A DNA stretch of 64,000 bases from UBA6136 sp044350805 (lineage in GTDB: Bacteria > Pseudomonadota > Gammaproteobacteria > Methylococcales > Methylococcaceae). The notes under the pieces are model-generated. The model saw nothing but the letters and a program-made list of their open reading frames with translations, was not told where the DNA came from and ran no database searches. The position numbers and the translations under genes are program-made. Position 1 is the first letter of the stretch; every line of letters starts with the position of its first letter. Of this stretch, positions 23,594 through 32,916 are shown in pieces. The stretch covers positions 62,001 to 126,000 of the forward strand of contig JBILGU010000007.1 in assembly GCA_044350805.1 (NCBI GenBank). The letters are read 5' to 3'.

Positions 23594-25521
23594 GTCGCTT
23601 ACGGTCTCAAAAGGCGTCTTTGGGGAGTCCCGCTCGTCTTTTTTTCTTGCTGGGTCTTTTTGGGATGCTTTGCATGGGGTCAGGCATGACTCTGGCGGCA
23701 TCCCGGGATTCAGCGCTTTCGAGCTTCCTGGATCAATTGACCCCTTCCCGCGAACTCTTGCCTGCTGAAAAAGCCTTTCAGTTTTCGGCAAGACTGCTCA
23801 ATCGCTCATCTGTTGAGGTCAGTTGGCGGATTGCGGAAGGTTATTACCTCTATCGTGAAAAATTCTCTTTTTCACTGGAACCGCCAAAAGGGGTCTCTCT
23901 GGGGCGGATTGAACTCCCTCATGGATTGCCCCACGAGGATGCAGAGTTTGGCTCGGTAGAAATTTTTCGAGATGACCTCGTCGTGACGATTCCTCTCGAA
24001 GGGGCTTTGGCTGCTGATCAAGTGGTAGAGCTGACGGCAAATTTCCAGGGCTGCGCCGACCGAGGGGTCTGTTATCCCCCCATGACCCAATCGGTTCAGC
24101 TGGACTCTCGCGGGGTTCCCGCCGCTTCCCCTGAAACTCCAGTCTCCCAATCACCTGCGGTCGGGGAGTGTTCCCTCAAGGCGGCAGAGGGTTTCGTGGA
24201 AACCGAGGGGCTCTCGGAACAGTGTTCAGTATTCCAGGAGCTCAAAGATAAGTCCCTCGGATGGACTCTCCTGAGCTTCCTTGGCATGGGAATTCTTTTG
24301 TCCTTCACGCCCTGTGTTTTTCCCATGATTCCGATTCTGTCCGGGATTATCGTGGGGCAGGGGACACAGCTGACGTCAGGTCGCGGGTTTTGGCTCTCGT
24401 TGAGCTATGTGGTTTCGTCGGCACTGACCTATATGGTCTTCGGCATTGTGGCAGGCGTTTTTGGCCACAATCTTCAGGCCCTCTTTCAAGAACCTTGGGT
24501 CATCGCGACCTTTAGTGGCGTTTTCATTCTGTTTGCTCTTGCGATGTTCGGGCTTTTCAATTTTGAAATGCCTTTGGCGATCCAGCAGAAGGTGACCCGG
24601 ATTTCCCAGGGTCTTCGTGGAGGCACTCTGAGCGGAGCTGCCATCATGGGGGCGCTTTCGGCGCTGATCGTTGGGCCCTGTGTTGCCGCGCCCCTGGCTG
24701 GCACGCTGATCTATATCGGTGAAACCGGTGATGCCATTCTCGGTGGAGCCGCCCTTTTTGCCCTTGGGATCGGGATGGGATTCCCCCTGCTGTTGATCGG
24801 GGCTTCAGCGGGAAAGCTTCTTCCCAAGGCGGGGAAATGGATGGATGGGGTCAAGGCTGTCTTCGGTGCAGGCTTTTTAGCGACGGCGCTTTGGTTGCTT
24901 TCCCGCATCCTCCCAGGTTCAGTCCTGATGGCGTTGTGGGGGAGCTTCCTGATCATTGCGGCCGTTTATCTCGGTGCTCTGGACCCCATCGGAGCCGGTT
25001 CCTCCGGATGGCAGCGATTTTTCAAGGGAATGGGTCTCAGTGTCTTGGTTTACGGTGTGCTGATTTTGGTGGGCTTGGCTGAGGGTCAGACCGATCCTCT
25101 GCTTCCACTCAAGGTCTTGCAAGTGCATCCGCAGCCGGGCCCAGGAGCCCATGCGCAGCGCTTTAAGAAAGTCGCTTCCATACGTGAACTGGACCTTGCC
25201 TTGGCCGATGCTCGGCTTCATGGGCGGCCCGTGTTGCTCGATTTCTACGCGGATTGGTGCATATCCTGTAAGGAAATGGATCGGGATACCTTTGGAGATA
25301 CAACCGTTTCCAGATTTCTTGAAGGGTTTGATCTGTTGCGGGCGGATGTGACGGGTAACACGGATCAGGACAGGGAGCTTCTCAGGCGATTCCACCTGGT
25401 CGGGCCCCCCGGGGTGATCTTCTTCTCGGCCGAAGGTCAGGAAGTCCGGGAGCGGCGGGTGATCGGATTTATGGAAGCGCAAGCATTCCTGAGGGTACTT
25501 CAAAGCGTGTTCGAGCAATGA
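23590..25521 (+). CDS. dsbD: thiol:disulfide interchange protein DsbD
   Basis: A 643-residue inner-membrane protein with the full three-part layout. After a signal peptide comes the periplasmic alpha domain with CADRGVCYPP, an eight-segment membrane domain with the cysteine motifs TPCVFPMIP and GPCVAAP, and a C-terminal thioredoxin-like gamma domain with WCISCKEM. It carries electrons from cytoplasmic thioredoxin to the periplasm for DsbC/TlpA-like partners and cytochrome c maturation. A TlpA-like gene follows with a 4-base overlap, a likely partner. Confidence 0.95.
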   Translation: MSRLRSQKASLGSPARLFFLLGLFGMLCMGSGMTLAASRDSALSSFLDQLTPSRELLPAEKAFQFSARLLNRSSVEVSWRIAEGYYLYREKFSFSLEPPKGVSLGRIELPHGLPHEDAEFGSVEIFRDDLVVTIPLEGALAADQVVELTANFQGCADRGVCYPPMTQSVQLDSRGVPAASPETPVSQSPAVGECSLKAAEGFVETEGLSEQCSVFQELKDKSLGWTLLSFLGMGILLSFTPCVFPMIPILSGIIVGQGTQLTSGRGFWLSLSYVVSSALTYMVFGIVAGVFGHNLQALFQEPWVIATFSGVFILFALAMFGLFNFEMPLAIQQKVTRISQGLRGGTLSGAAIMGALSALIVGPCVAAPLAGTLIYIGETGDAILGGAALFALGIGMGFPLLLIGASAGKLLPKAGKWMDGVKAVFGAGFLATALWLLSRILPGSVLMALWGSFLIIAAVYLGALDPIGAGSSGWQRFFKGMGLSVLVYGVLILVGLAEGQTDPLLPLKVLQVHPQPGPGAHAQRFKKVASIRELDLALADARLHGRPVLLDFYADWCISCKEMDRDTFGDTTVSRFLEGFDLLRADVTGNTDQDRELLRRFHLVGPPGVIFFSAEGQEVRERRVIGFMEAQAFLRVLQSVFEQ

Positions 25522-26033
25522 TGCGAATCAGTGGGATCATGATGGTGGGGCTGTTGTCGGCCCTGTTGGGCGTTTTCGCCTATCGCGCAACGCATCAACC
25601 GCCTCCTGCCGCCCTGCCCGAACCCCTATTGGTCGATCTCGAAGGTCGTTCGGAGCATCTCTCTGATTGGAAGGGGAAGGTTGTGGTGGTGAATTTCTGG
25701 GCCACCTGGTGTCAGCCGTGTCGGGAGGAGATGAAGGAGTTTTCCAAGCTTCAGGACACCCTGGGAGCGCAAGGCCTTCAGTTTATTGGTATTGCGATTG
25801 ACGACCCGGCAACGGTCCGAGCGTACCTTCAGGATTACCCCGTGAACTATCCCATCTGGGTGGGGGGGCAAGAGGTTCCGGCATGGGCGGATAGTCTTGG
25901 CAACGATCTCTCGGCACTTCCCTTTACCGTGATTCTTGATCGTAACGGGATTCAAAGGCATGCCCGCGTGGGGCTCTTCCCGGTAGATCCATTGCTTCAG
26001 ATCGTGACGCCATTGCTCGAGAAAAAGGGGTAG
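25518..26033 (+). CDS. TlpA-like periplasmic thioredoxin
   Basis: A 171-residue protein with an N-terminal membrane anchor (MMVGLLSALLGVFAY) and a thioredoxin fold carrying FWATWCQPCREEM and a cis-proline region ALPFTVILD. Such proteins reduce periplasmic disulfides, often for cytochrome c or oxidase assembly, and draw electrons from DsbD/CcdA. It overlaps dsbD by four bases. Confidence 0.9.
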   Translation: MMRISGIMMVGLLSALLGVFAYRATHQPPPAALPEPLLVDLEGRSEHLSDWKGKVVVVNFWATWCQPCREEMKEFSKLQDTLGAQGLQFIGIAIDDPATVRAYLQDYPVNYPIWVGGQEVPAWADSLGNDLSALPFTVILDRNGIQRHARVGLFPVDPLLQIVTPLLEKKG

Positions 26034-26142
26034 CCCGATACCTTTCTTGGGCGGCTGTTTTTAAGCAATTTCATGGACATTGCGCCGGATTTTCGGCAAA
26101 ATGGGCGTGTTTTGGGGTATTTCGGAGCATTCCTTTATCTTC

Positions 26143-26595
26143 ATGGCCACCATACTTGTCCTCAATGGACCTAACCTCAACCTCCTCGGCGTGCGAGAGC
26201 CCGGTCTCTACGGTTCCGAGACCCTTGAGGACATTGAGGGGCGGCTACGAAAGAAAGCAGGCCAATCCGGTGTCGAACTGCAGTTCTTTCAGACGAATGC
26301 CGAGCATGAACTGATTGGTTTCGTCCATGAAGCCTATCGTTCGAGCGTCGATTGCGTGATCATCAATCCGGGTGCCTTCACCCATACCAGCATCGCCCTC
26401 CGCGATGCCTTTCTCGCTACCAAGTTGCCGTTCATTGAGGTTCATCTCTCGAACGTCCACGCGCGGGAATCATTTCGCCAGCATTCCTATCTTTCAGACA
26501 TTGCCCGAGGCGTGATCCTCGGCTTTGGGCCCCTCGGTTACGAGTTGGCCTTCGATGCAGCGATTGCCGTCATCAAACCAGACCAGGGTCGTTAA
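26143..26595 (+). CDS. aroQ: 3-dehydroquinate dehydratase, type II
   Basis: A 150-residue enzyme matching AroQ: LNGPNLNLLGVREPGLYG with the catalytic tyrosine, NPGAFTHTSIALRDA, and the EVHLSNVHARESFR region. It makes 3-dehydroshikimate in the shikimate pathway. The ATG at 26143 gives the standard MATILVLNG start; the frame open to 26080 lacks family similarity. accB follows after three bases. Confidence 0.95.
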   Translation: MATILVLNGPNLNLLGVREPGLYGSETLEDIEGRLRKKAGQSGVELQFFQTNAEHELIGFVHEAYRSSVDCVIINPGAFTHTSIALRDAFLATKLPFIEVHLSNVHARESFRQHSYLSDIARGVILGFGPLGYELAFDAAIAVIKPDQGR

Positions 26596-26598
26596 GTA

Positions 26599-27057
26599 AT
26601 GGATATTCGCAAAATAAAAAAATTGATCGACATGATTGGTGAGTCCGATGTCGCCGAAATCGAGATCCATGAAGGAGAGGAGTCCGTTCGCATCAGCCGG
26701 CACAGCACCATTGCGCCGCAACCCCAGGCTTATTACGCACCAGCCCCCATGGCGCAGGCACCTGCAGCAGCTCCGGTTGCCGCAGAGGCCGAAGCCAAGA
26801 AAGGGGATGCCGATCAATTGACGGGCCATATCGTCCGTTCACCCATGGTCGGTACCTTCTATCGTTGCCCGACGCCGGGCGCCAAGATGTTTGTGGATCT
26901 TGGGCAGCGCGTGGAAGTGGGTGACACGCTCTGCATTATTGAAGCCATGAAGATCCTGAATCAGATCGAGGCAGATAAGGCCGGTAAAGTGACTCGAATC
27001 CTTGTTGAAAATGCCCAGCCGGTGGAATACAACCAGCCGCTTTTCATCATCGAGTAA
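26599..27057 (+). CDS. accB: biotin carboxyl carrier protein of acetyl-CoA carboxylase
   Basis: A 152-residue protein: N-terminal helical part, an Ala/Pro-rich linker (about residues 50-75), and the biotinyl domain with EAMKILNQ, in which the lysine is biotinylated. The partner accC follows after 60 bases. It belongs to the cytoplasmic complex that makes malonyl-CoA for fatty acid synthesis. Confidence 0.96.
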   Translation: MDIRKIKKLIDMIGESDVAEIEIHEGEESVRISRHSTIAPQPQAYYAPAPMAQAPAAAPVAAEAEAKKGDADQLTGHIVRSPMVGTFYRCPTPGAKMFVDLGQRVEVGDTLCIIEAMKILNQIEADKAGKVTRILVENAQPVEYNQPLFIIE

Positions 27058-27117
27058 GGCATTGCTGGCAGAGGTCCCCCGCATGGACCCTTCAGATCCC
27101 GATAACAGGAACGAGAC

Positions 27118-28464
27118 ATGTTCGAAAAAATTCTTATAGCCAACCGGGGTGAAATTGCCCTGCGCATTCTCCGTGCCTGCCGCGAACTCGGAATCAAGGC
27201 GGTTGCCGTTCATTCCGAGGCGGATCGAGATCTAAAGCATGTCCGACTGGCGGATGAATCCGTCTGCATCGGTCCGGCAGCATCCAAAGAAAGCTACCTT
27301 AACGTCCCCGCGATTATCGCCGCGGCAGAAGTCACGGATGCGGAGGCGATTCACCCAGGCTACGGATTCCTTTCAGAGAACGCGGACTTCGCAGAACGCG
27401 TGATTCAGAGTGGATTCACCTTTATTGGCCCGAGGCCCGAAACGATTCGTGTGATGGGCGATAAGGTCGCAGCGATCGACGCGATGAAAAAAGCCGGCAT
27501 TCCCTGCCTTCCGGGATCGGATGGTCCTTTGGGTGATGATCCGGATGAAAACCTCAAGCTGGCCCGCAAGATCGGTTTCCCGATCATCATCAAGGCCGCC
27601 GGCGGTGGCGGTGGGCGTGGCATGCGTGTTGTTCATGCCGAGGGTAACCTGATTGCATCCATCGAATTGACGAAGGGCGAGGCGGGTGCCGCCTTCGGCA
27701 ATGACATGGTGTACATGGAGAAATTTCTCGAAAATCCACGTCATATCGAATTCCAGGTTTTGGCAGATGCCCATGGCAACTGTGTTCATCTGGGCGAGCG
27801 TGATTGCTCGATGCAGCGTCGTCACCAGAAAGTGGTTGAAGAGGCGCCTGCACCCGGCATCAGCGAAGAAAAGCGTCAGATGATGGGCATGCGGTGTGTC
27901 AAAGCCTGCCAGGAAATCGGATACCTTGGCGCAGGCACTTTTGAGTTCCTCTATCAGGATGGCGAGTTCTACTTCATCGAGATGAATACCCGCGTTCAGG
28001 TCGAGCATCCTGTGACCGAATTGGTGACAGGTTTTGATATCGTCAAAGAACAGTTACTGGTGGCCTCTGGGGAAAAGCTCTCCATCGCCCAGTCGGATGT
28101 CAGGCTGCGCGGTCATGCGGTGGAATGCCGAATCAATGCAGAAGACTCCAAAACGTTCATTCCAAGTCCTGGATTGATTGAGCAGTTCCACATGCCCGGT
28201 GGGCCGGGTGTGCGGGTCGAGACCCATATCTACAACGGCTATCGGGTTCCGCCTTATTACGACTCGATGATCGGCAAATTGATCACCCACGGTGAAACCC
28301 GTGAAAGCGCGCTGGCGAGAATGCGAACGGCATTGAACGAGATGGTGATTGGCGGCATCAACTGCAATATTCCGCTTCTGCTCGACATCATCAACGATGC
28401 GGGGTTTGAGGCCGGTAGCCAGAATATCCACTATCTTGAGAAAAAGCTGGGGTTGAAGCACTAG
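27118..28464 (+). CDS. accC: biotin carboxylase subunit of acetyl-CoA carboxylase
   Basis: A 448-residue ATP-grasp enzyme, normal length. Seen: KILIANRGEIALRILRA start, HPGYGFLSEN, the glycine-rich ATP loop KAAGGGGGRGM, the ERDCSMQRRHQK region and EMNTRVQVEHPVTE with catalytic residues. It carboxylates biotin on AccB using ATP and bicarbonate. prmA starts one base after its stop. Confidence 0.97.
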   Translation: MFEKILIANRGEIALRILRACRELGIKAVAVHSEADRDLKHVRLADESVCIGPAASKESYLNVPAIIAAAEVTDAEAIHPGYGFLSENADFAERVIQSGFTFIGPRPETIRVMGDKVAAIDAMKKAGIPCLPGSDGPLGDDPDENLKLARKIGFPIIIKAAGGGGGRGMRVVHAEGNLIASIELTKGEAGAAFGNDMVYMEKFLENPRHIEFQVLADAHGNCVHLGERDCSMQRRHQKVVEEAPAPGISEEKRQMMGMRCVKACQEIGYLGAGTFEFLYQDGEFYFIEMNTRVQVEHPVTELVTGFDIVKEQLLVASGEKLSIAQSDVRLRGHAVECRINAEDSKTFIPSPGLIEQFHMPGGPGVRVETHIYNGYRVPPYYDSMIGKLITHGETRESALARMRTALNEMVIGGINCNIPLLLDIINDAGFEAGSQNIHYLEKKLGLKH

Positions 28465-28465
28465 G

Positions 28466-29341
28466 ATGTGGCGCCAACTGGCGGCAACGGTCGACCAGTC
28501 CCTGGCCGAAGAGGTTTCGGACTGGTTCGTCGGTCAGGGGGCACTTTCCGTCTCTCTGGATGATGCCGGGGATCAGCCGCTGTTCGAGCCCCCCCCGGGG
28601 GAAACGCCCCTCTGGAATTTGACCAAGGTGACGGGTCTCTACGAGGAAGAGACGTTCCCCGAGGGCCTTGAGATCTTGGCGCGCAAAGTCTTCGGTGCCC
28701 AAATCGTGCAGTGGTCTGAAAGTACCCTAGACGATCAGGTCTGGGAGAGGGCCTGGATGGAGCATTTTCAGCCCATGCAGTTTGGCAAGCGGCTCTGGAT
28801 CTGCCCGTCGGGTTTCGAGCCGCCGGAACCCGATGCCGTCAATATTCTCCTGGATCCCGGCCTTGCCTTTGGGACTGGAACCCATCCTACGACCGCCTTG
28901 TGTCTTCGTTGGCTCGATTCTTTGGCCTGGCGGGGAGACACCGTTCTCGATTTTGGCTGTGGATCTGGCATTCTGGCCGTCGCTGCCCTTCGTTTGGGTG
29001 CGTCCAAGGCCATTGGGATTGATATCGATCCTCAGGCGTTGACCGCCACGCGGGATAACGCATTGAAGAATGGGGTAGAGGCGCGTTTGGAATGCCTTGA
29101 GGCTTCCCAAAGTGCATCCGAGGTCTGTGATGTGGTTGTGGCGAATATTCTGGCCGGCCCTCTCGTGGAACTCTCACCACGTATCCTGAATCATCTTAAG
29201 CCCGGGGGGCGACTGGCCCTCTCGGGAATCCTCGAGGATCAGGCGGCGACCGTCAGGTCAGCTTACGAATCCACCGTGACGTTCGAGCCGGATGAGGTTT
29301 TGGATGGTTGGGTCATCCTCAAGGGCGCCCGCGCCATCTAA
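28466..29341 (+). CDS. prmA: ribosomal protein L11 methyltransferase
   Basis: A 291-residue protein with the PrmA N-terminal domain and a SAM-binding domain: LDPGLAFGTGTHPTTALCL, then DFGCGSGILAVAALRLGA and VANILAGPLVEL. It trimethylates ribosomal protein L11. The position directly after accC is common in beta- and gammaproteobacteria. The end overlaps the convergent esterase gene by four bases. Confidence 0.95.
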   Translation: MWRQLAATVDQSLAEEVSDWFVGQGALSVSLDDAGDQPLFEPPPGETPLWNLTKVTGLYEEETFPEGLEILARKVFGAQIVQWSESTLDDQVWERAWMEHFQPMQFGKRLWICPSGFEPPEPDAVNILLDPGLAFGTGTHPTTALCLRWLDSLAWRGDTVLDFGCGSGILAVAALRLGASKAIGIDIDPQALTATRDNALKNGVEARLECLEASQSASEVCDVVVANILAGPLVELSPRILNHLKPGGRLALSGILEDQAATVRSAYESTVTFEPDEVLDGWVILKGARAI

Positions 29342-29988
29342 TCTGCCAGTGTTTCCAAGATCCAGGCCCGGATGGCCTCGATTTCTTCGATGCAGACGCT
29401 GTGAGGCATCCGCCATTCCCCCCAGGTGACTTCGTAGCCCTTCGACTCCAGTTCTTTTTTTGCACTCAGTCCCAGATCGAACGGCACGATCGGATCTTCC
29501 GTGCCATGCGCTAGAAAGATGCGTTGTCTTCCTGTGGCCTCGGGGAGGCCGCTGGAGCGGGCGAGATAGCCTGAAAGCGCAATCGCCCCGCCAATTTCGT
29601 CCTGGAATTGACTAATCGATTCAATGGCGAGAACTCCACCTTGCGAAAAGCCGGCGATGAGGATCCGTTGTGAGGGTATCCCGGCTTTTTTCTCTGCTTC
29701 AATGAAATGGGTGATCTCTTTCAGTGAATCGGCAATGCCCTGAAGGTCAGGGGTTCGTCCGATGTCGGTGTAGGCGATGTCATACCAGGCGCGCATGATC
29801 ATGCCGCCATTGATCGTGACGGGACGTTGTGGGGCATGGGGCAGAATAAAGCGAACGCCCATGGACTCAGGGAGTTTCAGTTCTCTCGCGATCGGAGCAA
29901 AGTCATGCCCGTCCGCACCAAGACCATGGAGCCAGATAATCGTGGCACGGTGGGTGGCTTTGGCTGGGATGTCAACCGCGTCAAGCAT
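29338..29988 (-). CDS. carboxylesterase / phospholipase, alpha/beta hydrolase
   Basis: A 216-residue protein starting MLDAVDIPA. Motifs are IIWLHGLGADGHDF (oxyanion hole), GFSQGGV with the nucleophile serine, GTEDPIVPFD with the aspartate and MPHSVC with the histidine. This is the acyl-protein thioesterase / carboxylesterase group acting on short esters or lysophospholipids. The frame extends to 30096 into the bcp 3' region; ATG 29988 gives the normal size. Confidence 0.88.
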   Translation of the reverse strand: MLDAVDIPAKATHRATIIWLHGLGADGHDFAPIARELKLPESMGVRFILPHAPQRPVTINGGMIMRAWYDIAYTDIGRTPDLQGIADSLKEITHFIEAEKKAGIPSQRILIAGFSQGGVLAIESISQFQDEIGGAIALSGYLARSSGLPEATGRQRIFLAHGTEDPIVPFDLGLSAKKELESKGYEVTWGEWRMPHSVCIEEIEAIRAWILETLAD

Positions 29989-30007
29989 GGGAATCCTTCT
30001 TGAAAGA

Positions 30008-30475
30008 CTAGGGAAGAGTTTGGGTCTTTTCCAGTACCTCAAGGGCGTGTCCCTTGACCGTGACTTTTCGCCATTCATGGGCAATCTTGCCATCACGATC
30101 GATCAGGAAGGTACTGCGCTCGATTCCCTGAACCTGCTTGCCATACATGTTCTTCATCTTGATAACGTCGAACAGTTGGCAGAGCGTTTCATCGCCATCG
30201 CTGATCAGTTCGAAGGGAAAGGACTGCTTGCACTTGAAGTTTTCATGCGACTTCAGAGAGTCCCGGGAAACGCCAAATATTTCGGTGTCTGCAGCCTTGA
30301 AGGCCTCATGAAGATCACGAAAATCCTGGCCTTCCAGGGTGCAGCCGGGCGTGCTGTCCTTGGGATAAAAGTAAATCACGGCTTTCCGTCCGGCGAAATC
30401 CTTCGGCGAAACCGTTTTTCCTGAGGTGGCCTCAAGGGTGAAGTCGGGGAGAGGGGAGCCTTTAGTTAGCGTCAT
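30008..30475 (-). CDS. bcp: thiol peroxidase Bcp (peroxiredoxin Q)
   Basis: A 155-residue peroxiredoxin of BCP type: LPDFTLEATSG, YFYPKDSTPGCTLEG with the peroxidatic cysteine. In many Bcp proteins a resolving cysteine lies five residues later (GCTxEAC); here that position is Gln (GCTLEGQDF), so resolution must use another cysteine (such as the one in LCQLFD) or an external thiol. It reduces hydroperoxides with thioredoxin. Same direction as the esterase downstream. Confidence 0.9.
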   Translation of the reverse strand: MTLTKGSPLPDFTLEATSGKTVSPKDFAGRKAVIYFYPKDSTPGCTLEGQDFRDLHEAFKAADTEIFGVSRDSLKSHENFKCKQSFPFELISDGDETLCQLFDVIKMKNMYGKQVQGIERSTFLIDRDGKIAHEWRKVTVKGHALEVLEKTQTLP

Positions 30476-30511
30476 GTCAGATCCTCGGGTTATCGATGAA
30501 GGTCAGACCTT

Positions 30512-31045
30512 TTAGCGCTTCACCGGTTCCAAAATGGCGTCGAGATTCATTTGATCGCAAAAATCCAGAAACTCATCGCGGAGGGAGACAATTCGCATGC
30601 CCTGGGGGATGCGGACGATCATGTGGGCCAGAAAAAGGGGCGCTGTGGTGTAGGGGGCGGGATAGCGACTACTGGAGATGTCGAGAATAGAGACCCCCCG
30701 GCTGGCCAAAAACTCACTCAGATCGTTGATGTTATTGATCTGGTCGGTTGCGAAAATGTCGATGGCGTAGGGCAGCCCTGGCTCTTCTTTGGGTTCGGCT
30801 TCAGTTTCTCCCGCCCGCAGGGTTTGAATTTTTAACTGGAATCGACTGGCCAAGGCTTCAAGTCCATTCTCAAGGCGAGCGATGTGGTTCCAGTTCCCTT
30901 CGACCATTAAGTGTCCGGCAAACTGTTGACCGAGTTCTGTCATGCGACTTTCAACGACAGTGCACTTGGCTTCCTTGATGGTTCGGGTCAGTTCAATGAT
31001 GAGGTCGGAGTGATTGTTTCCGAGAACGGTAAGAACGAGCTGCAT
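30512..31045 (-). CDS. GcvR-like ACT-domain regulator
   Basis: A 177-residue protein with two ACT-like domains (residues about 3-75 and 90-165), starting MQLVLTVLGNNHSDLI, as in the glycine-cleavage repressor GcvR and relatives. ACT domains bind amino acids such as glycine. In many genomes this gene neighbours bcp, and here bcp lies directly downstream. ATG 31045 is preferred over GTG 31087. dapA is divergent. Confidence 0.8.
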   Translation of the reverse strand: MQLVLTVLGNNHSDLIIELTRTIKEAKCTVVESRMTELGQQFAGHLMVEGNWNHIARLENGLEALASRFQLKIQTLRAGETEAEPKEEPGLPYAIDIFATDQINNINDLSEFLASRGVSILDISSSRYPAPYTTAPLFLAHMIVRIPQGMRIVSLRDEFLDFCDQMNLDAILEPVKR

Positions 31046-31186
31046 GAGAATAGGGTTGGCACACGGGAATGGAGCTAAGTCTACCACCTTGTTCCCGGTG
31101 ATTAGCCTCGATCAGTTCAGAACGCCGGTTGTCACGGTGCTTTGGCGCACGTTACCATTCGCCCTTTTAAGAGCCGGAAAAATCGC

Positions 31187-32062
31187 ATGCTTCAGGGTAG
31201 TCTGGTCGCGTTGGTTACGCCCATGGAATCGGATGGTTCCGTTGACTGGGACAGCCTGCGAGGGCTCATAGAGTTCCATATTCGTGAGGGTACGGACGGA
31301 ATCGTCGCTGTGGGCACGACAGGTGAGTCCGCCACACTGGATGAGCATGAGCACTGCGAGGTGATCCGCTTCACGGTCGAGACCGTCAGGGGCCGCGTTC
31401 CAGTCATTGCGGGCACCGGGGCCAATGCGACCACCGAGGCCATCCAGTTGACCCGTAAGGCGAAGGAAGTGGGTGCCGATGCCTGCCTCCTTGTCACGCC
31501 CTACTACAATAAACCGACGCAAGAGGGGCTGTATCTCCACTACCGGGCCATTGCCGAAGCCGTGGATATCCCCCAGATTCTCTACAATGTGCCTGGCCGG
31601 ACGGGCTGTGACATGCTCGCGGACACGGTGGTGCGCCTTTCAAAGGTTCCCAACATCATTGGCGTCAAGGAGGCGACAGGCAACCTCGACCGGGCCAAGT
31701 CCATTCTGGATCAGGTGGATCCCTCGTTTTTGCTGTATTCGGGTGATGATGCAACGGCTGGTGCATTCTGTCTTCTGGGCGGGCATGGCGTCATCTCCGT
31801 AACCGCTAATGTGGCCCCTCGTCACATGCATGACCTTTGTGCGGCTGCCCGTGATGGCGATGCCGCCAGAGTCGAGGCGATCGACGCCAAGCTTGAAGGG
31901 CTTCATCGCGAGTTGTTTGTCGAATCGAATCCGATTCCGGTTAAGTGGGCTCTTGCAGAGATGGGATTGATCAAGAAGGGGATTCGTTTGCCTTTGACCT
32001 GGCTCTTGCCAGCCTACGATGAGGTGGTGCGTTCGGCGATGCGCCAGGCTGGCGCAATTTGA
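31187..32062 (+). CDS. dapA: 4-hydroxy-tetrahydrodipicolinate synthase
   Basis: A 291-residue aldolase-type enzyme: GTTGES (Thr44-Thr45), YNVPGRTG with the catalytic tyrosine and GVKEATGN with the Schiff-base lysine. It condenses pyruvate with aspartate semialdehyde in lysine and diaminopimelate synthesis. The ATG at 31187 gives the usual MLQGSLVALVTPM start. bamC follows after 11 bases. Confidence 0.96.
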   Translation: MLQGSLVALVTPMESDGSVDWDSLRGLIEFHIREGTDGIVAVGTTGESATLDEHEHCEVIRFTVETVRGRVPVIAGTGANATTEAIQLTRKAKEVGADACLLVTPYYNKPTQEGLYLHYRAIAEAVDIPQILYNVPGRTGCDMLADTVVRLSKVPNIIGVKEATGNLDRAKSILDQVDPSFLLYSGDDATAGAFCLLGGHGVISVTANVAPRHMHDLCAAARDGDAARVEAIDAKLEGLHRELFVESNPIPVKWALAEMGLIKKGIRLPLTWLLPAYDEVVRSAMRQAGAI

Positions 32063-32073
32063 TTGGGTACACG

Positions 32074-32808
32074 ATGTTGAGACACGCCTGGGTGATGGTT
32101 CTTCGCTCCCTCTTGGGGATGGGGCTTCTGGCTCTTGCCGGCTGTACTGTAGTTAAGAGTTGGTTCCCGGATAAACACAAAGAATATCAATATGTCAGTG
32201 AGATCCCTGCGCTTGAAATCCCACCTGACCTGACCTCTTCAACCATTGATGGTGCGACCGGTGGATCCAGGGAATCCTGGCAGTCCGCTGCAACAGAAGA
32301 AAGGCCGGCTTCAGCCAGCCTTCGTGAGGCAACGCCGCCCCCGGGTACCGAAATGACCCCAGAAAGGGCAAAGGAGCTCGAGGCGGCACGAAATCATCCT
32401 AAACCTGTCCTCGCTGAGAACCTCCAGGATATTCCGGTGATCGAAGTCCAGGCCACGTACGACATCGCGTGGGCTGAAATTGCCAAGGGCCTGGGCCGAA
32501 TGCGCATTGAAGTCATTGATCAGAACAAGCCTGATGGCATGATCGTCGTTCACTATCGCAAAGAAGACCATCAATATGAAGATCGCGGCCTGATTGGCGA
32601 CCTTCAGGATATGTGGAGCGGGGGAACGCCAAAGACCTACGAATACCGGATCAAGGTCGAGCCCTATAAGGGGGCCACCTCGATTTTTGTTTTGGATTCC
32701 GAAGGGGCCACGATCAAGGGTGGCGAGGGCTTTGAGCTTCTCAAGGATCTCAATCAGGCGCTGCAGTCAACCGCCCTCAACCCGAAGTCGGAACAACCGA
32801 CGAAATAA
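32074..32808 (+). CDS. bamC: outer-membrane assembly lipoprotein BamC
   Basis: A 244-residue lipoprotein: signal sequence with lipobox LAGC (Cys24), then the unstructured N-terminal segment with YVSEIPALEIPPDLT, which contacts BamD, and one helix-grip domain starting at VQATYDIAWAEI. It is shorter than E. coli BamC (344) and appears to keep only one helix-grip domain, as I recall for betaproteobacteria. It belongs to the BAM complex that inserts outer-membrane barrels. ATG 32074 is chosen over TTG 32059. Confidence 0.88.
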   Translation: MLRHAWVMVLRSLLGMGLLALAGCTVVKSWFPDKHKEYQYVSEIPALEIPPDLTSSTIDGATGGSRESWQSAATEERPASASLREATPPPGTEMTPERAKELEAARNHPKPVLAENLQDIPVIEVQATYDIAWAEIAKGLGRMRIEVIDQNKPDGMIVVHYRKEDHQYEDRGLIGDLQDMWSGGTPKTYEYRIKVEPYKGATSIFVLDSEGATIKGGEGFELLKDLNQALQSTALNPKSEQPTK

Positions 32809-32916
32809 TCTCAAGAAAGACTCTGGGGTCCCCCGGCCGCAGCCGGGCCCTCTCTGCCCGTGGAGAACGTCCTGTGATCTATCGGCGAACGATACACCCA
32901 ACCTGAAGGCTGGCTC

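Noticed and set aside
32832..32847. Riboswitch or terminator in the purL leader
   Set aside because: Only a short GC-rich stem is visible in about 100 bases, with no purine-riboswitch core and no T-run.
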